64,000 nucleotides of DNA from Pseudooceanicola nanhaiensis DSM 18065 (lineage in GTDB: Bacteria > Pseudomonadota > Alphaproteobacteria > Rhodobacterales > Rhodobacteraceae). Positions 22,726 through 30,944 of this stretch are shown here, in pieces. The notes beneath the pieces are model-generated. The model did no database searches. It was not told the origin of the DNA and worked only from the letters and a program-made list of their open reading frames with translations. The position numbers were made by a program, and so were the translations under genes. The DNA lies in assembly GCF_000688295.1 (NCBI RefSeq), contig NZ_JHZF01000014.1, positions 1-64,000 of the forward strand, read 5' to 3'. Numbering within the stretch: the stretch's first letter is position 1; each line of letters begins with the position of its first letter.

Positions 22726-24540
22726 TCAAAAACCCATTTGAGCGTAGTAGGGATCCTTCTTGAGCGCAGGATGATCCACATGTAGGTTGGGAGCCAATGA
22801 TGCGCTGCTGCCATTCTTCGCGGCTGCCAGTAGGATCAAGACCTTGGGAAAGAAGAGTGCCTGAGGAAAGGTGTGATTTGGAGCTTTAATGTAAGCTTTG
22901 AGCGATTGGCTAAAGCTGGTCGAGCTACTTACCGACAGTAGATACTCGTATACATCGTCGGCATCTGGCGAGTTCAGCTTGCGAATGAAGTCAAGATATT
23001 GACCCCATTCGGGTTCACCAATGAACAGAGACGTCAGCCCCGCAGCGGCCCGGCTGAGCCAGAAGTCGTCTGAAATTCGTTCGATATTGTCATCCAGAAG
23101 GCATTGTATTTGTGGGCGACCTAGAAAGCGAGCTGACACGAATATTGCACAGTGCAAGCCAATATCGCTCGTTGACGCGGCGTGTTTGCAGAATTCTTCT
23201 GCCCGAAGTGTGCATGCTTTGGTCTTGCGAAACTTGGCGTGAAGCATGAAGCCCGCCACATCTACGTATGCAGCATCGTCAACGAACACGCCGCTTTTCA
23301 CCATTGCGGTCAATTTCTTGAGGACTGTATTTCCTCTACTCGTTCTGGAGAGGTATCGCAGTGCTGTTGGCCGCATTGAGGGATTATGCTCGACCTGCCA
23401 GAGGAGGTCCTCGTCGCTGACGCTTCCACCTGCTTCGTAGATCAAAGTCAATACATGTTTATAGATCTTTGGGCCATTGCCCCTAATGAAACGCGATTTC
23501 TCGCTCGGACCGCCAGCAGAGGTCCGATCAAGCCAAGCCTCATATTTCGAGGTTAAGATCGCCTTGGCGAACTTTAAGAATCGTTTCTTCTCGATAAGCG
23601 CCTCTACCCGTGAGAGCGTTAAATTCTCCGAAATACAGAAATGAGCGAATGCCTCCTGCTGTGATAGTATTTGAGTCTTCGAGGAGTTGAGCCTGAGTTG
23701 GCGTGATTGTAGGGTTAGATCAATATCTCGAACAATGACCTTTGCTTTCTCAACAGAACTCACGCCGATATCCATGTCGTCCATAAATCTGGCGTAGTTA
23801 GACACCGCTGAGTGCTCGCAAAGCTTGTCCACCTCGTAGAGCATAGCGTTCGCCAAAACACGTGTTGCTGATGTCTCAATTTGAGGCATGCCGACTTGTG
23901 TCAAAGGCATGAAATCTGGCGTCCATGTCAGGCGGTTCAGCACATGGATCAGCAGGTCGAGAATGGACTCGCGGATGTCTGCCAGAGAAGAGACGATGTT
24001 TCTAAGGTGCTGAAAGTTGATAAAGTCGTAGAAATTCGCGACGTCGGTTATTACGATGTAGTTGTTCTCCTTTGCAAAGCCAAAGATGCTCTTTTGAAAC
24101 TTCTTCCAGCTTGCAAATGATCCGTACTCGAAGTCGCTTTGCTTAAAACCCTTCGTGAATTTTCCATCATCGGGCTCGAAAAAAGCTGACTTGCTTGGAG
24201 CTTTATGCTTCAACTCAAAGTAAACCGATCTGGAGAGCCTTTCCAGAACGAGTAGGTCTTTTGGGTGTATCAAAGTCATTTGTCGGCAAAGGCCGCGAGA
24301 CTTCTCAGCCAGATACCTCTTTGGCATGCGTACGACATAGTTGCCCTCACTGACCTCCCTGTGTACGCGTTGAAGTAGACGAGTTATATCTTGGTCAATG
24401 TCTCTATATTCAACCGCGTCGAATATGAGCTGCTTCCGTATTTGCGGCTTCGTTCGCTTCTTCCACTCCTCCTTCAAGAGGCTTATATCGAAGACGTCCT
24501 TGATATCATTTTGTAGAAACTGAAACTTCGGAGATTGCAA
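22726..24540 (-). CDS. Reverse transcriptase, unassigned defence-type group (FMDD motif)
   Basis: The 604-residue protein has RT motifs A (ITDVANFYDFINF, about 168), B (LTQVGMPQIETSATRVLANAML, about 215) and C (YARFMDDMDIG, about 250), where the usual YADD is FMDD. The remaining 330 residues are helical and unlike group II intron maturase, retron or DGR proteins. This layout fits the stand-alone unknown-group/DRT reverse transcriptases, many of which abort phage infection. I cannot place the clade. TTG 24540 lies six bases after GAGG. It converges with the cupin-like gene across 212 noncoding bases. A 20-bp hairpin upstream may belong to an associated RNA. Confidence 0.85.
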   Translation of the reverse strand: MQSPKFQFLQNDIKDVFDISLLKEEWKKRTKPQIRKQLIFDAVEYRDIDQDITRLLQRVHREVSEGNYVVRMPKRYLAEKSRGLCRQMTLIHPKDLLVLERLSRSVYFELKHKAPSKSAFFEPDDGKFTKGFKQSDFEYGSFASWKKFQKSIFGFAKENNYIVITDVANFYDFINFQHLRNIVSSLADIRESILDLLIHVLNRLTWTPDFMPLTQVGMPQIETSATRVLANAMLYEVDKLCEHSAVSNYARFMDDMDIGVSSVEKAKVIVRDIDLTLQSRQLRLNSSKTQILSQQEAFAHFCISENLTLSRVEALIEKKRFLKFAKAILTSKYEAWLDRTSAGGPSEKSRFIRGNGPKIYKHVLTLIYEAGGSVSDEDLLWQVEHNPSMRPTALRYLSRTSRGNTVLKKLTAMVKSGVFVDDAAYVDVAGFMLHAKFRKTKACTLRAEEFCKHAASTSDIGLHCAIFVSARFLGRPQIQCLLDDNIERISDDFWLSRAAAGLTSLFIGEPEWGQYLDFIRKLNSPDADDVYEYLLSVSSSTSFSQSLKAYIKAPNHTFPQALFFPKVLILLAAAKNGSSASLAPNLHVDHPALKKDPYYAQMGF

Positions 24541-24762
24541 AACCAGCCTCGCACATTGGTCGCTTAGTTATCGGACTGAGTGGCCTCGCTGGCAAGGGGG
24601 GACGCATCATGAGGTTTTGCTTTAGGACAGCGCGTCGACGTCGCAAATGCGACGAAGTGGTGTGCTCCGATCAGGTCAGTTAGTGAACGGCTACATGCGG
24701 ATCGCCGCCATTCGAGCGGACCGCCGCGAATGTCTGGAAACCCATCATCATTACCCCGACCG

Positions 24763-24808
24763 GCGCCGGAGAAGAGAACGCTCCGAAAAGCGTTCTCTTC
24801 TCCGGCGC
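24763..24808. repeat. Perfect 20-bp hairpin upstream of reverse transcriptase
   Basis: GCGCCGGAGAAGAGAACGCT (24763-24782) is perfectly complementary to 24789-24808 around the six-base loop CCGAAA. A second small stem (GGCGC / GCGCC) follows on the plus strand. No T-run is present, so a plain terminator is unlikely. It lies 223 bp upstream of the RT start and could be part of a noncoding RNA or of the transfer origin. Confidence 0.7.
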
Positions 24809-24840
24809 GGTGCGCCTCGCACTAACGGCCCCTGCGAGCA

Positions 24841-25030
24841 GGCGGGGGTTCGGGGGAGGAGTGCGGAACGACGCTCCCCCGGGAGCAGGGGTTGCAAGGG
24901 GAGTGCGGAACGATGACCTTGCCGCCCTCCGCGGAGGAGTGCTCGCCGCACAGGCGCCCCCGGCGGGCGGGGTTCCGGGGCAGCGCCCTGGACGAACGGC
25001 AGGCCGAACGCAGGCACCGCAGGTGCCGAA
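24841..25030. other. Candidate oriT region with direct repeats
   Basis: GGAGTGCGGAACGA occurs at 24858-24871 and again at 24900-24913. GGCGGGGGTTCGGGG-like blocks occur near 24841 and 24964. The block lies directly upstream of a MobV-type relaxase gene, the usual place for a transfer origin. The nick site cannot be read from sequence alone. Confidence 0.4.
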
Positions 25031-25122
25031 GTGCGGGCTGTTTAGTGAGTAATGACCCCACACATCCGTTCGCGCCTGTGTCAGCCCGATTTCTCCGGTG
25101 CGGGAAAACATCAACCCATTTT

Positions 25123-25146
25123 CTGACCTCAACGTTTGGAGGTCAG
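25123..25146 (+). promoter_or_regulatory. Hairpin over the relaxase ribosome-binding site
   Basis: CTGACCTC (25123-25130) pairs with GAGGTCAG (25139-25146) around AACGTTTG. The right arm contains most of the GGAGG that serves ATG 25149, so folding would hide the ribosome-binding site. As a DNA palindrome it could equally be an operator or relaxase-binding site. Confidence 0.5.
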
Positions 25147-25148
25147 AC

Positions 25149-26366
25149 ATGGCAAGCAAGAAGCACCCGGTAGTCCTGCGGTTCGAGGGCATGGACCCGC
25201 GCGATATCGGTGGCTACGAGGCCCACCGCTATCGCAAGGGCGGCGACCTCGGGCACATCGACCGGAACAAGCCGTAGCCCCGTCGGCTGCTCGGGACCAC
25301 GACCTGGGCGGAGGAGGCCCGAGCCGAGATCGAGCTGATGAAGGTCGAGACCTTCGCGGCGGAACTCGAGGATCTTGACCGGCGGAACCGTCGCAAGGAT
25401 CTCGAAAAGCGGCGAATTGAAGGGCCTCGGGATCCCTGGCGGGCGTCGCGCCACGGACCGATGCGCGAACTCATCCTGACCGCCAACAAGGACTGGTTCG
25501 AACAGACCGAGAGCAGCGACGTAGAGTTCAGCACCTCACAGGAGGAGCTGTTCGAGGAGCGTGCGGTCGCCTGGCTGCACGAGCATTTTGGCGATGACGT
25601 CATCCATGCCCGCGCCGATCTCGACGAGCAGGCCTACCATATCCACGCTGTCATCATGCCGCGGGCGACCGTCAGGAAATACGGGACCGAGTGCCGGGTT
25701 CTGCAGCCCTCGATCCATCCGCTCATCAAGGACTACGAGGCCGCGCAAGACAGCGTCGGCGAGTGGTTCAGCGAAATCGGCCTGGTGCGCGGCGAAAAAC
25801 GCAAGCAGGCCATCCGCGACGCGTTGAACGATGGACGGACGCCGCCGATCAATCCGCGGCATGTCCGACCCGCAGAGTGGCGCGCGAAAGAGGAACAGCG
25901 CCTCGCCGAGAAAGCTGCTGAAGTAGAGAACCGCGAGCGCCACGTCGTCGAGCGCGAAGAGGATGCGGCATCCGTCCTGGCCTTTGCCGACGCGGTGGCG
26001 GCGGGCGAGATCGACACCGACGGGCGCCCGGCCAAGAGCGCCAAGGCAAACGGGAACCCCCAAACGCAACCATCGGCCAAGAAGGCAACTCTCGGATTTG
26101 CCGCCGCGCGCAAGGCCTTCCGGGCCGTTGCCAAGCGGCTCGGTGCGAGGGCCGAAGAGAAGGCTCAAGAGCGCATCGCGTCCGAGGTTGCGGAGATCAG
26201 GGCCGCGGATGAAATCATCCTCGAGATTGCCCGCGCGTTCCCGCAAGCCCAGCGGGAGCGGATCGCGAAGATCCGGCGCACGCTGACTGCGAAGATCATG
26301 GCGCTCGATCCGCGTGCCAAGGGACGCCCGGATGCTTCGAAGTCAGGAGACGGAGACCCGCGATGA
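25149..26366 (+). pseudogene. MobV-type relaxase gene interrupted by amber codon
   Basis: From ATG 25149 the frame reads MASKKHPVVLRFEGMDPRDI and continues in frame to 26366, except for TAG at 25275-25277 (codon 43). After the stop it codes for RRLLGTTTWAEEARAEIELM, then HARADLDEQAYHIHAVIMP. That is the HxDExxxHxH-like metal motif of MobV/Pre relaxases with the first His shifted. The C-terminal third is a charged coiled-coil. The N-terminal segment with the HRYRKGG region precedes the stop, so a product restarted at ATG 25338 would lack it. Unless the amber is suppressed, mobilisation by this protein is lost. Confidence 0.75.
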
Positions 26367-26602
26367 TTGGCACGGCTAACCGCGAAATCTTTCACACGAA
26401 AGGTCATGAACGCTGGGAGGAGAAAATATTCTCCATCTATACCAAGCGCTTGGGCCGTCGGAATCCGCTGCAAGAGATTTTTCGTCTTCGGAGAATGGAG
26501 TCGGTCACCGGCTGCGACTCCATTTGTTGCGCAAGCCGGATGCGGCGGGCACTAAACCCGAGGCTCCGGTGACATCGCAACCGTTCAACCGGAGTATCTC
26601 AA

Positions 26603-27031
26603 GTGAAGAAATCGCTGTCCCAGAAACCCGCCCGCAAGTCCCGTTCGTCGCATTTCGAGATGACCCCCGCCATGCAAGCTCGCATGCAGAAGGCGATGGT
26701 CTCGATCGGCAACATCGCCGACAAGCAAGCCCGCAAGGACGACAAGATCCAGCGCGAGGCGCGGCTGGCTATCGCCGAGACCTTCGACGCCTGGCTCGAC
26801 TGGATGGAGGAAACGGCACCCGAACAGGTCGAAGAGGTCTTCTTCGAGCTCGGCTGCTTCGCCACCGCCACCAACCGCCGCCGGATGTTCAAGCATGCCA
26901 AAGCGCCGGAAGGCGTCGCAGAGCGGGCGCAGGAGCAGGTCGATCGGTGGAAGGCCGAGGAAGAAGCAACCAAGGCGGACGCAGCCGAAGATGCGCAATC
27001 AAAGTCCGGTGCCGCCGAAAGCCACGGGTGA
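26603..27031 (+). CDS. Hypothetical helical protein, 142 aa
   Basis: A 142-residue, highly charged and helical protein: basic N-terminus MKKSLSQKPARKSRSS, then EARLAIAETFDAWLDWMEET and QVEEVFFELGCFATATNRRR. GTG 26603 follows GGAG by eight bases. It lies downstream of the relaxase in the same direction and may be a mobilisation accessory protein, which is inferred only from position. Between the two, 236 bp contain a 9-bp inverted repeat (26495-26503 with 26515-26523) and no convincing gene. Confidence 0.6.
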   Translation: MKKSLSQKPARKSRSSHFEMTPAMQARMQKAMVSIGNIADKQARKDDKIQREARLAIAETFDAWLDWMEETAPEQVEEVFFELGCFATATNRRRMFKHAKAPEGVAERAQEQVDRWKAEEEATKADAAEDAQSKSGAAESHG

Positions 27032-27106
27032 CGGCTTCGCCCCGCGCGCATGGCGCGCGCGGAGGCGCATATCACCGTCTCACCTTCGAAATCGTTCGCC
27101 AAAGAC

Positions 27107-27127
27107 CAAATCCTGCTCCCGCAACCA
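27107..27127 (+). repeat. Third copy of tRNA-fMet 3' end, right boundary of island 2
   Basis: Twenty of 21 bases match 290-310; the difference is CCTGC for CCTAC in the T stem. Preceding sequence is unrelated to tRNA. A tRNA-type terminator follows 10 bases later. The likely reading is the original chromosomal 3' end displaced by about 26.8 kb of insertions. Confidence 0.65.
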
Positions 27128-27136
27128 GTCACACCG

Positions 27137-27162
27137 AAACGCCGCCCTCCGGGGCGGCGTTT
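27137..27162 (+). terminator. Strong Rho-independent terminator
   Basis: AAACGCCGCCC and GGGCGGCGTTT form a perfect 11-bp stem around TCCG, followed by T and TCG. Its placement just after the tRNA fragment suits the ancestral terminator of the rrn/tRNA-fMet transcript. Confidence 0.75.
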
Positions 27163-27658
27163 TCGTGTGTCCGGCCCCCCGAACGGCACAAGCCGCGACA
27201 TGACAAGCCCCGCTAAAATGCGAAAAGTGCTCACGAGAGCCGTGGCGCGAGGGCTTCATGCCACCGGGAGAGGCCGGTCTGGCCGATCCACCTCGATGCT
27301 CCCCGAGACAGAGCCTTCGGGCGCGGACAGAGCTCCGCGCCTTGGCACCCCCTCGCCAGGAAGCCACATGTCGCGCGCCCGCGCCGCGCCAGACTTGTCG
27401 GTCATACAGTATTCCTGCCATTTCATCTATTGACTGACGGGTAGAATTGTGGCCCCTTAGGGAGGTAATGACAGACCGGGATGCAGGGGCCCATTCGAGG
27501 CCCGGCTGCGTCCGTGGCGCCCGCGGCAAGGACCTCGCGGGCAGGGAGGACAACTTGATCTTGAACCGAACCTCGGGGTGCGGTCGCGCAGCGTTGCGCG
27601 GCCAATGGGAGCGGCTTGCCGACCACGGGCCCGCGGATGCGCGGGGCGGGGTGGGCCG

Positions 27659-28807
27659 ATGACGATCCTGCTCGACGACGAACAGCGCATGCTGAAGGAG
27701 AACGTGGACCGCTGGCTCGCCGCCAATGTCACGCCGCTGATCACCCGGCACGAGGCCGAGTGCACCTTCCCCTTCGAGATCCTCGATGGGCTCAAGGACT
27801 TCGGCTATCTCGGCGGGCGCATTCCTGAATCCGACGGCGGGTTCGACCTGTCCTACACGACATGGGGGATGCTGATGGAAAGCGCCGGCTATTGCTGGGG
27901 CTCGCTCAGGACCATCGTGAACATCACCAATGGCACGATCCAGAAGCTGAGCCGGTTCGGCACGCCCGAGCAGAAGGCGCGCTGGCTCAAGCCGCTCCTG
28001 AACAACGAGATCAAGACCTGCACCGGGCTGAGCGAGCCGAACGTCGGCTCCAACGTCCGCGGGATCGAGACCCGGGCCGATCTGAAGGATGGCAATTACG
28101 TCCTGAACGGCCGCAAGCTCTGGATCACAAACGGGATCAATGCCGACATCTGCCTTGTGGTGGCGCGGACCTACAGCCCGGATTGCGACGGGGATCTCTC
28201 GGCCTTCGTGGTCGAGAAGGGCACGCCGGGCTTCTCGGCCAAGCGGGTCTCGAAGATGACGCTCCGGCCCACGGGCACGTCGGAGCTGGAATTCGACAAT
28301 GTCACCATCCCGGCCGAGAACCGGATCGGCGACGAGGGGATGGCGCTGTCCGGCACGCTCGCCGGGCTCAACACCGCGCGGGTGAACATCGCCATGGGCG
28401 CGGTCGGGCAGGCGCAGGCGGCGCTCGATCTCTCGGTCGAATACGCGCGGACCCGCAAGCAGTTCGGCAAGCCCATCGGGGAATTCCAGCTGATCCAGAA
28501 GCACATCGTGGACATGACGATCCGGGTGAAGGCGGCGCGGGCCCTGGCCTACACAGCCGCGGCCCGGCTCGATGCCGGAGAGGAGGCGCGCGAGGATTGC
28601 TCGATCGCCAAGCTCTACGCGACCCAGGCGGCCTTCGAGGTCGCGGACATGGCGCTGCAGGTGCACGGCGGGCTCGGCTACGCGACCGACTATCCGATCG
28701 AGCGCATCTTCCGCGACACCCGCGGCGGGATGATCCCCGAGGGGACCTCGGAAATCCAGACGCTCATCGCAGGCCGCGAGATCCTCGGCCTGAATGCCAT
28801 CACCTGA
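27659..28807 (+). CDS. Acyl-CoA dehydrogenase
   Basis: The 382-residue protein has the three-part acyl-CoA dehydrogenase fold. Substrate/FAD motifs include CTGLSEPNVGSNV and KLWITNG. The C-terminal helical domain has YARTRKQFGKPIGEFQLIQ, VHGGLGYATDYPIERIFRDTRG, and the likely catalytic Glu in MIPEGTSEIQ. It oxidises an acyl-CoA to the 2-enoyl-CoA, passing electrons to ETF. It opens the catabolic operon, and the synthetase gene follows after 10 bp. The substrate is unknown; the GlcD/GCD-like motif order suggests a short or branched chain. Confidence 0.9.
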   Translation: MTILLDDEQRMLKENVDRWLAANVTPLITRHEAECTFPFEILDGLKDFGYLGGRIPESDGGFDLSYTTWGMLMESAGYCWGSLRTIVNITNGTIQKLSRFGTPEQKARWLKPLLNNEIKTCTGLSEPNVGSNVRGIETRADLKDGNYVLNGRKLWITNGINADICLVVARTYSPDCDGDLSAFVVEKGTPGFSAKRVSKMTLRPTGTSELEFDNVTIPAENRIGDEGMALSGTLAGLNTARVNIAMGAVGQAQAALDLSVEYARTRKQFGKPIGEFQLIQKHIVDMTIRVKAARALAYTAAARLDAGEEAREDCSIAKLYATQAAFEVADMALQVHGGLGYATDYPIERIFRDTRGGMIPEGTSEIQTLIAGREILGLNAIT

Positions 28808-28817
28808 CGAGACTGCA

Positions 28818-30944
28818 ATGCCCAGAGACGCCTTCGAGCCCTATGTATTCCCCGACCTGACGCACCTCTTCGCCCCCCGCACCATCGCGGTGCTGGGCGC
28901 GTCGGAGAAGCCGCATTCCATCGGCAACCACGCGATGAAGAACATCGTGGAGCATTCCGGCTTCGGCGGCACCGTCTACCCGGTGAACCCGAAGCAGGAA
29001 AGCGTGATGGGCCTGCCCTGCGTGCCCGACATCGCCTCTCTGCCCGAGCCGGTGGACGTGGTGATGGTGGTGATCCCCGCGACCGGCGTGGTCGCGGCGG
29101 TGGAACAGGCCGGCCAGAAGGGCTGCAGCTTCGCGGTGATCCTGACCTCCGGCTTCTCCGAGGCCGACGATTGGGGCCGCGCGGAAGAGGCGAAGCTGGT
29201 CGAGATCTCGCAGCGCACCGGCATCCGCATCTACGGGCCGAACTGCCCGGGGCTCGTGAATCTGAACCTGCCGCTCGGCATGACGTTCAGCCCGGCCTTC
29301 AAGGACGACATCGCGCCGGGGCCCATCGGGCTTGCCACCCAGGGCGGCGGTCTGGGGCGGAACATGATCCAGCACAACGAGCGGGGCGCGCAGTTCGGGC
29401 TGTGGTCCTCCTCGGGCAACGAATGCGACCTGCAGGTGGCGGACTTCGTGCACCACATGGCGCAGGACCCCGACATCAAGGTGATCGGCTGCCTCGTCGA
29501 GGGCTTCAAGGACGGCGCCCGCTTCGCCGCTGCCTGCGCCGAGGCCGCCCGCAAGGGCAAGCCCGTGGTGGGGCTCAAGGTCGGCCGGTCCGAATACGGC
29601 GCCAGGGCCGCGGCCTCGCACACCGCCTCGATCACCGGCTCGGCCGAGGTCAATTCGACCGTCTTCCGCCAGCTCGGCGTCGTCGAGGTGGACGATCTGG
29701 ACGAGCTGGTGGATGTCGCGATGCTCTTCTGCCGCAAGATCCCGACCGGGGACGAGAAGATCGGGGTCTTCGCCTCGTCCGGCGGGGCGGCCTCGCTCTG
29801 CGCGGACAATGTCGGGATGGCCGGGCTGACCCTGGCCGAGTTCACCCCCGAGACGGCCGAGAAGCTGGCCGCGGCGCTGCCGGCCTATGCCAACATGTCG
29901 AACCCGATCGACACGACCTCGATCTCGATCTCTCACCCCGACGCCTATCGCGAGGCGCTGGCCGCCTGCGCGTCGGATGCCAATGTCGGGCTGGTCCTGG
30001 CGCCGCTGCCGATGGATTACGGCGACTATTCCGTGGTCAACGCCGGCTCGCTCAAGGCGGTGCAGGACGGGGCCGCGGTGCCCATCGTGCCGATCTGGAT
30101 GTCGGAGCGTCAGGGCGGCGGCTATCGCAAGCTCGCCGCATCCGGGCTGGTCCCGTTCCGGTCGCTGCGCAACATGCGCAAGGCGCTGCGTCGCTGGGTC
30201 GATTACGGCGCGTGGATGCAGGCCCGTGACGAAAGCTGGGTGCCCGCCATCGTCGGCACAGGATCGCGCGGCGAGGCCGGCGCGACCCGCACGCTGAGCG
30301 AGGTGGAGGGCAAGCAGGCCCTCGCCGCCGCCGGTGTGCCCGCCACCGCGCCGGAACTGGCGGCGACCTCCGGGGAGGCGGCGCGGATCGCGGCCCGGAT
30401 GGGCGGCCGGCTCGCCTTCAAGATCGTCAGCCCCGAGATCACCCACAAGTCCGACATCGGCGGCGTGAAGCTGAACGTCACCCCCGAGACCGCGGCGGCG
30501 GCCCATGACGAGATCATGGCCAACGCCCGCAAGGCCCGCCCGGATGCAAACCTGAATGGCGTCCTGGTGGAGCCCATGGCCCCCGAGGGCGGGATCGAAG
30601 CCTTCGTGGGCATCTCCCGCGATCCCGTCTTCGGGCAGGTCATGACCTTCGGGCTGGGCGGCATCTATGTCGAGATGTTCGCCGACGTGACCCGCGCCAT
30701 GCTGCCGGTCACGGGCGAGATGGCCCGGACGATGATCGGCGCGCTGAAATCGTCGCGCCTGCTGACCGGCTACCGCGGCCAGCCCGAGCGGGACATCGCG
30801 GCGCTGGCGGATCTGATCGTGAAGGTCTCGGACTATGCCGTCGCCACGCCCGAGCTGGTCGAGATGGACATCAACCCGGTCTGGGTCGGCACCGCCGGCG
30901 AAGGGGTCATGGCGCTCGACGCCGTGATCGTGGTCGAGGCATGA
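28818..30944 (+). CDS. ADP-forming acyl-CoA synthetase (acetate-CoA ligase family)
   Basis: A fused alpha-beta NDP-forming acyl-CoA synthetase of about 708 residues. The N-terminal CoA-binding domain has IAVLGASEKPHSIGNHAM, the succinyl-CoA-ligase-like core contains the GLATQGGGLGRN region and SHTASITGSAEVNSTVF, and the C-terminal ATP-grasp domain has FKIVSPEITHKSDIGGVKLN. These enzymes make acyl-CoA from acid, CoA and ATP, giving ADP. ATG 28818 is chosen because the upstream ATG 28794 lies inside the dehydrogenase gene. It probably activates the substrate delivered by the Tct transporter. Confidence 0.88.
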   Translation: MPRDAFEPYVFPDLTHLFAPRTIAVLGASEKPHSIGNHAMKNIVEHSGFGGTVYPVNPKQESVMGLPCVPDIASLPEPVDVVMVVIPATGVVAAVEQAGQKGCSFAVILTSGFSEADDWGRAEEAKLVEISQRTGIRIYGPNCPGLVNLNLPLGMTFSPAFKDDIAPGPIGLATQGGGLGRNMIQHNERGAQFGLWSSSGNECDLQVADFVHHMAQDPDIKVIGCLVEGFKDGARFAAACAEAARKGKPVVGLKVGRSEYGARAAASHTASITGSAEVNSTVFRQLGVVEVDDLDELVDVAMLFCRKIPTGDEKIGVFASSGGAASLCADNVGMAGLTLAEFTPETAEKLAAALPAYANMSNPIDTTSISISHPDAYREALAACASDANVGLVLAPLPMDYGDYSVVNAGSLKAVQDGAAVPIVPIWMSERQGGGYRKLAASGLVPFRSLRNMRKALRRWVDYGAWMQARDESWVPAIVGTGSRGEAGATRTLSEVEGKQALAAAGVPATAPELAATSGEAARIAARMGGRLAFKIVSPEITHKSDIGGVKLNVTPETAAAAHDEIMANARKARPDANLNGVLVEPMAPEGGIEAFVGISRDPVFGQVMTFGLGGIYVEMFADVTRAMLPVTGEMARTMIGALKSSRLLTGYRGQPERDIAALADLIVKVSDYAVATPELVEMDINPVWVGTAGEGVMALDAVIVVEA

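Larger units (their letters stand above)
24541..25148. other. 608-bp noncoding region between RT and relaxase
   Basis: This gap holds the leader and promoter of the reverse transcriptase (minus strand), a 20-bp perfect hairpin (24763-24808), a repeat-rich GC block (24841-25030) and the hairpin before the relaxase start (25123-25146). Open frames here run both ways through repeats and have no plausible start, so I count none as genes. Confidence 0.55.
17551..27127. mobile_element. Island 2: mobilisable element with serine recombinase, RT and relaxase remnant
   Basis: About 9.6 kb between attR of island 1 and a 21-bp imperfect copy of the tRNA 3' end at 27107-27127. It encodes a large serine recombinase, small hypothetical proteins, a PemK/MazF-like protein, a membrane/cupin operon, a reverse transcriptase and a MobV-type relaxase with an amber codon. 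Several genes are AT-richer than the chromosome. The right boundary rests on a short repeat and is less certain than the left. It was probably already in the tRNA when island 1 arrived. Confidence 0.6.
27032..27658. other. Island-chromosome boundary, 627 bp without a gene
   Basis: It contains the third tRNA-fMet fragment (27107-27127), a strong terminator (27137-27162), and then about 490 bp upstream of the acyl-CoA dehydrogenase. The latter must hold that operon's promoter, but I see no clear -35/-10 pair or operator. Open frames in it lack plausible starts. Confidence 0.5.

Noticed and set aside
22726-24540. Group II intron, retron or diversity-generating RT
   Set aside because: There is no maturase or HNH domain, no intron ends, no msr-msd-like structure that I can recognise, and no template/variable repeat pair nearby.
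24680-25192. A 170-codon minus-strand frame upstream of the reverse transcriptase
   Set aside because: It runs through the perfect hairpin and direct repeats and has no domain.
26363-26572. A 69-codon plus-strand frame overlapping the relaxase stop
   Set aside because: The ATG overlap is suggestive, but the protein shows no pattern and the frame crosses an inverted repeat; left out for lack of support.
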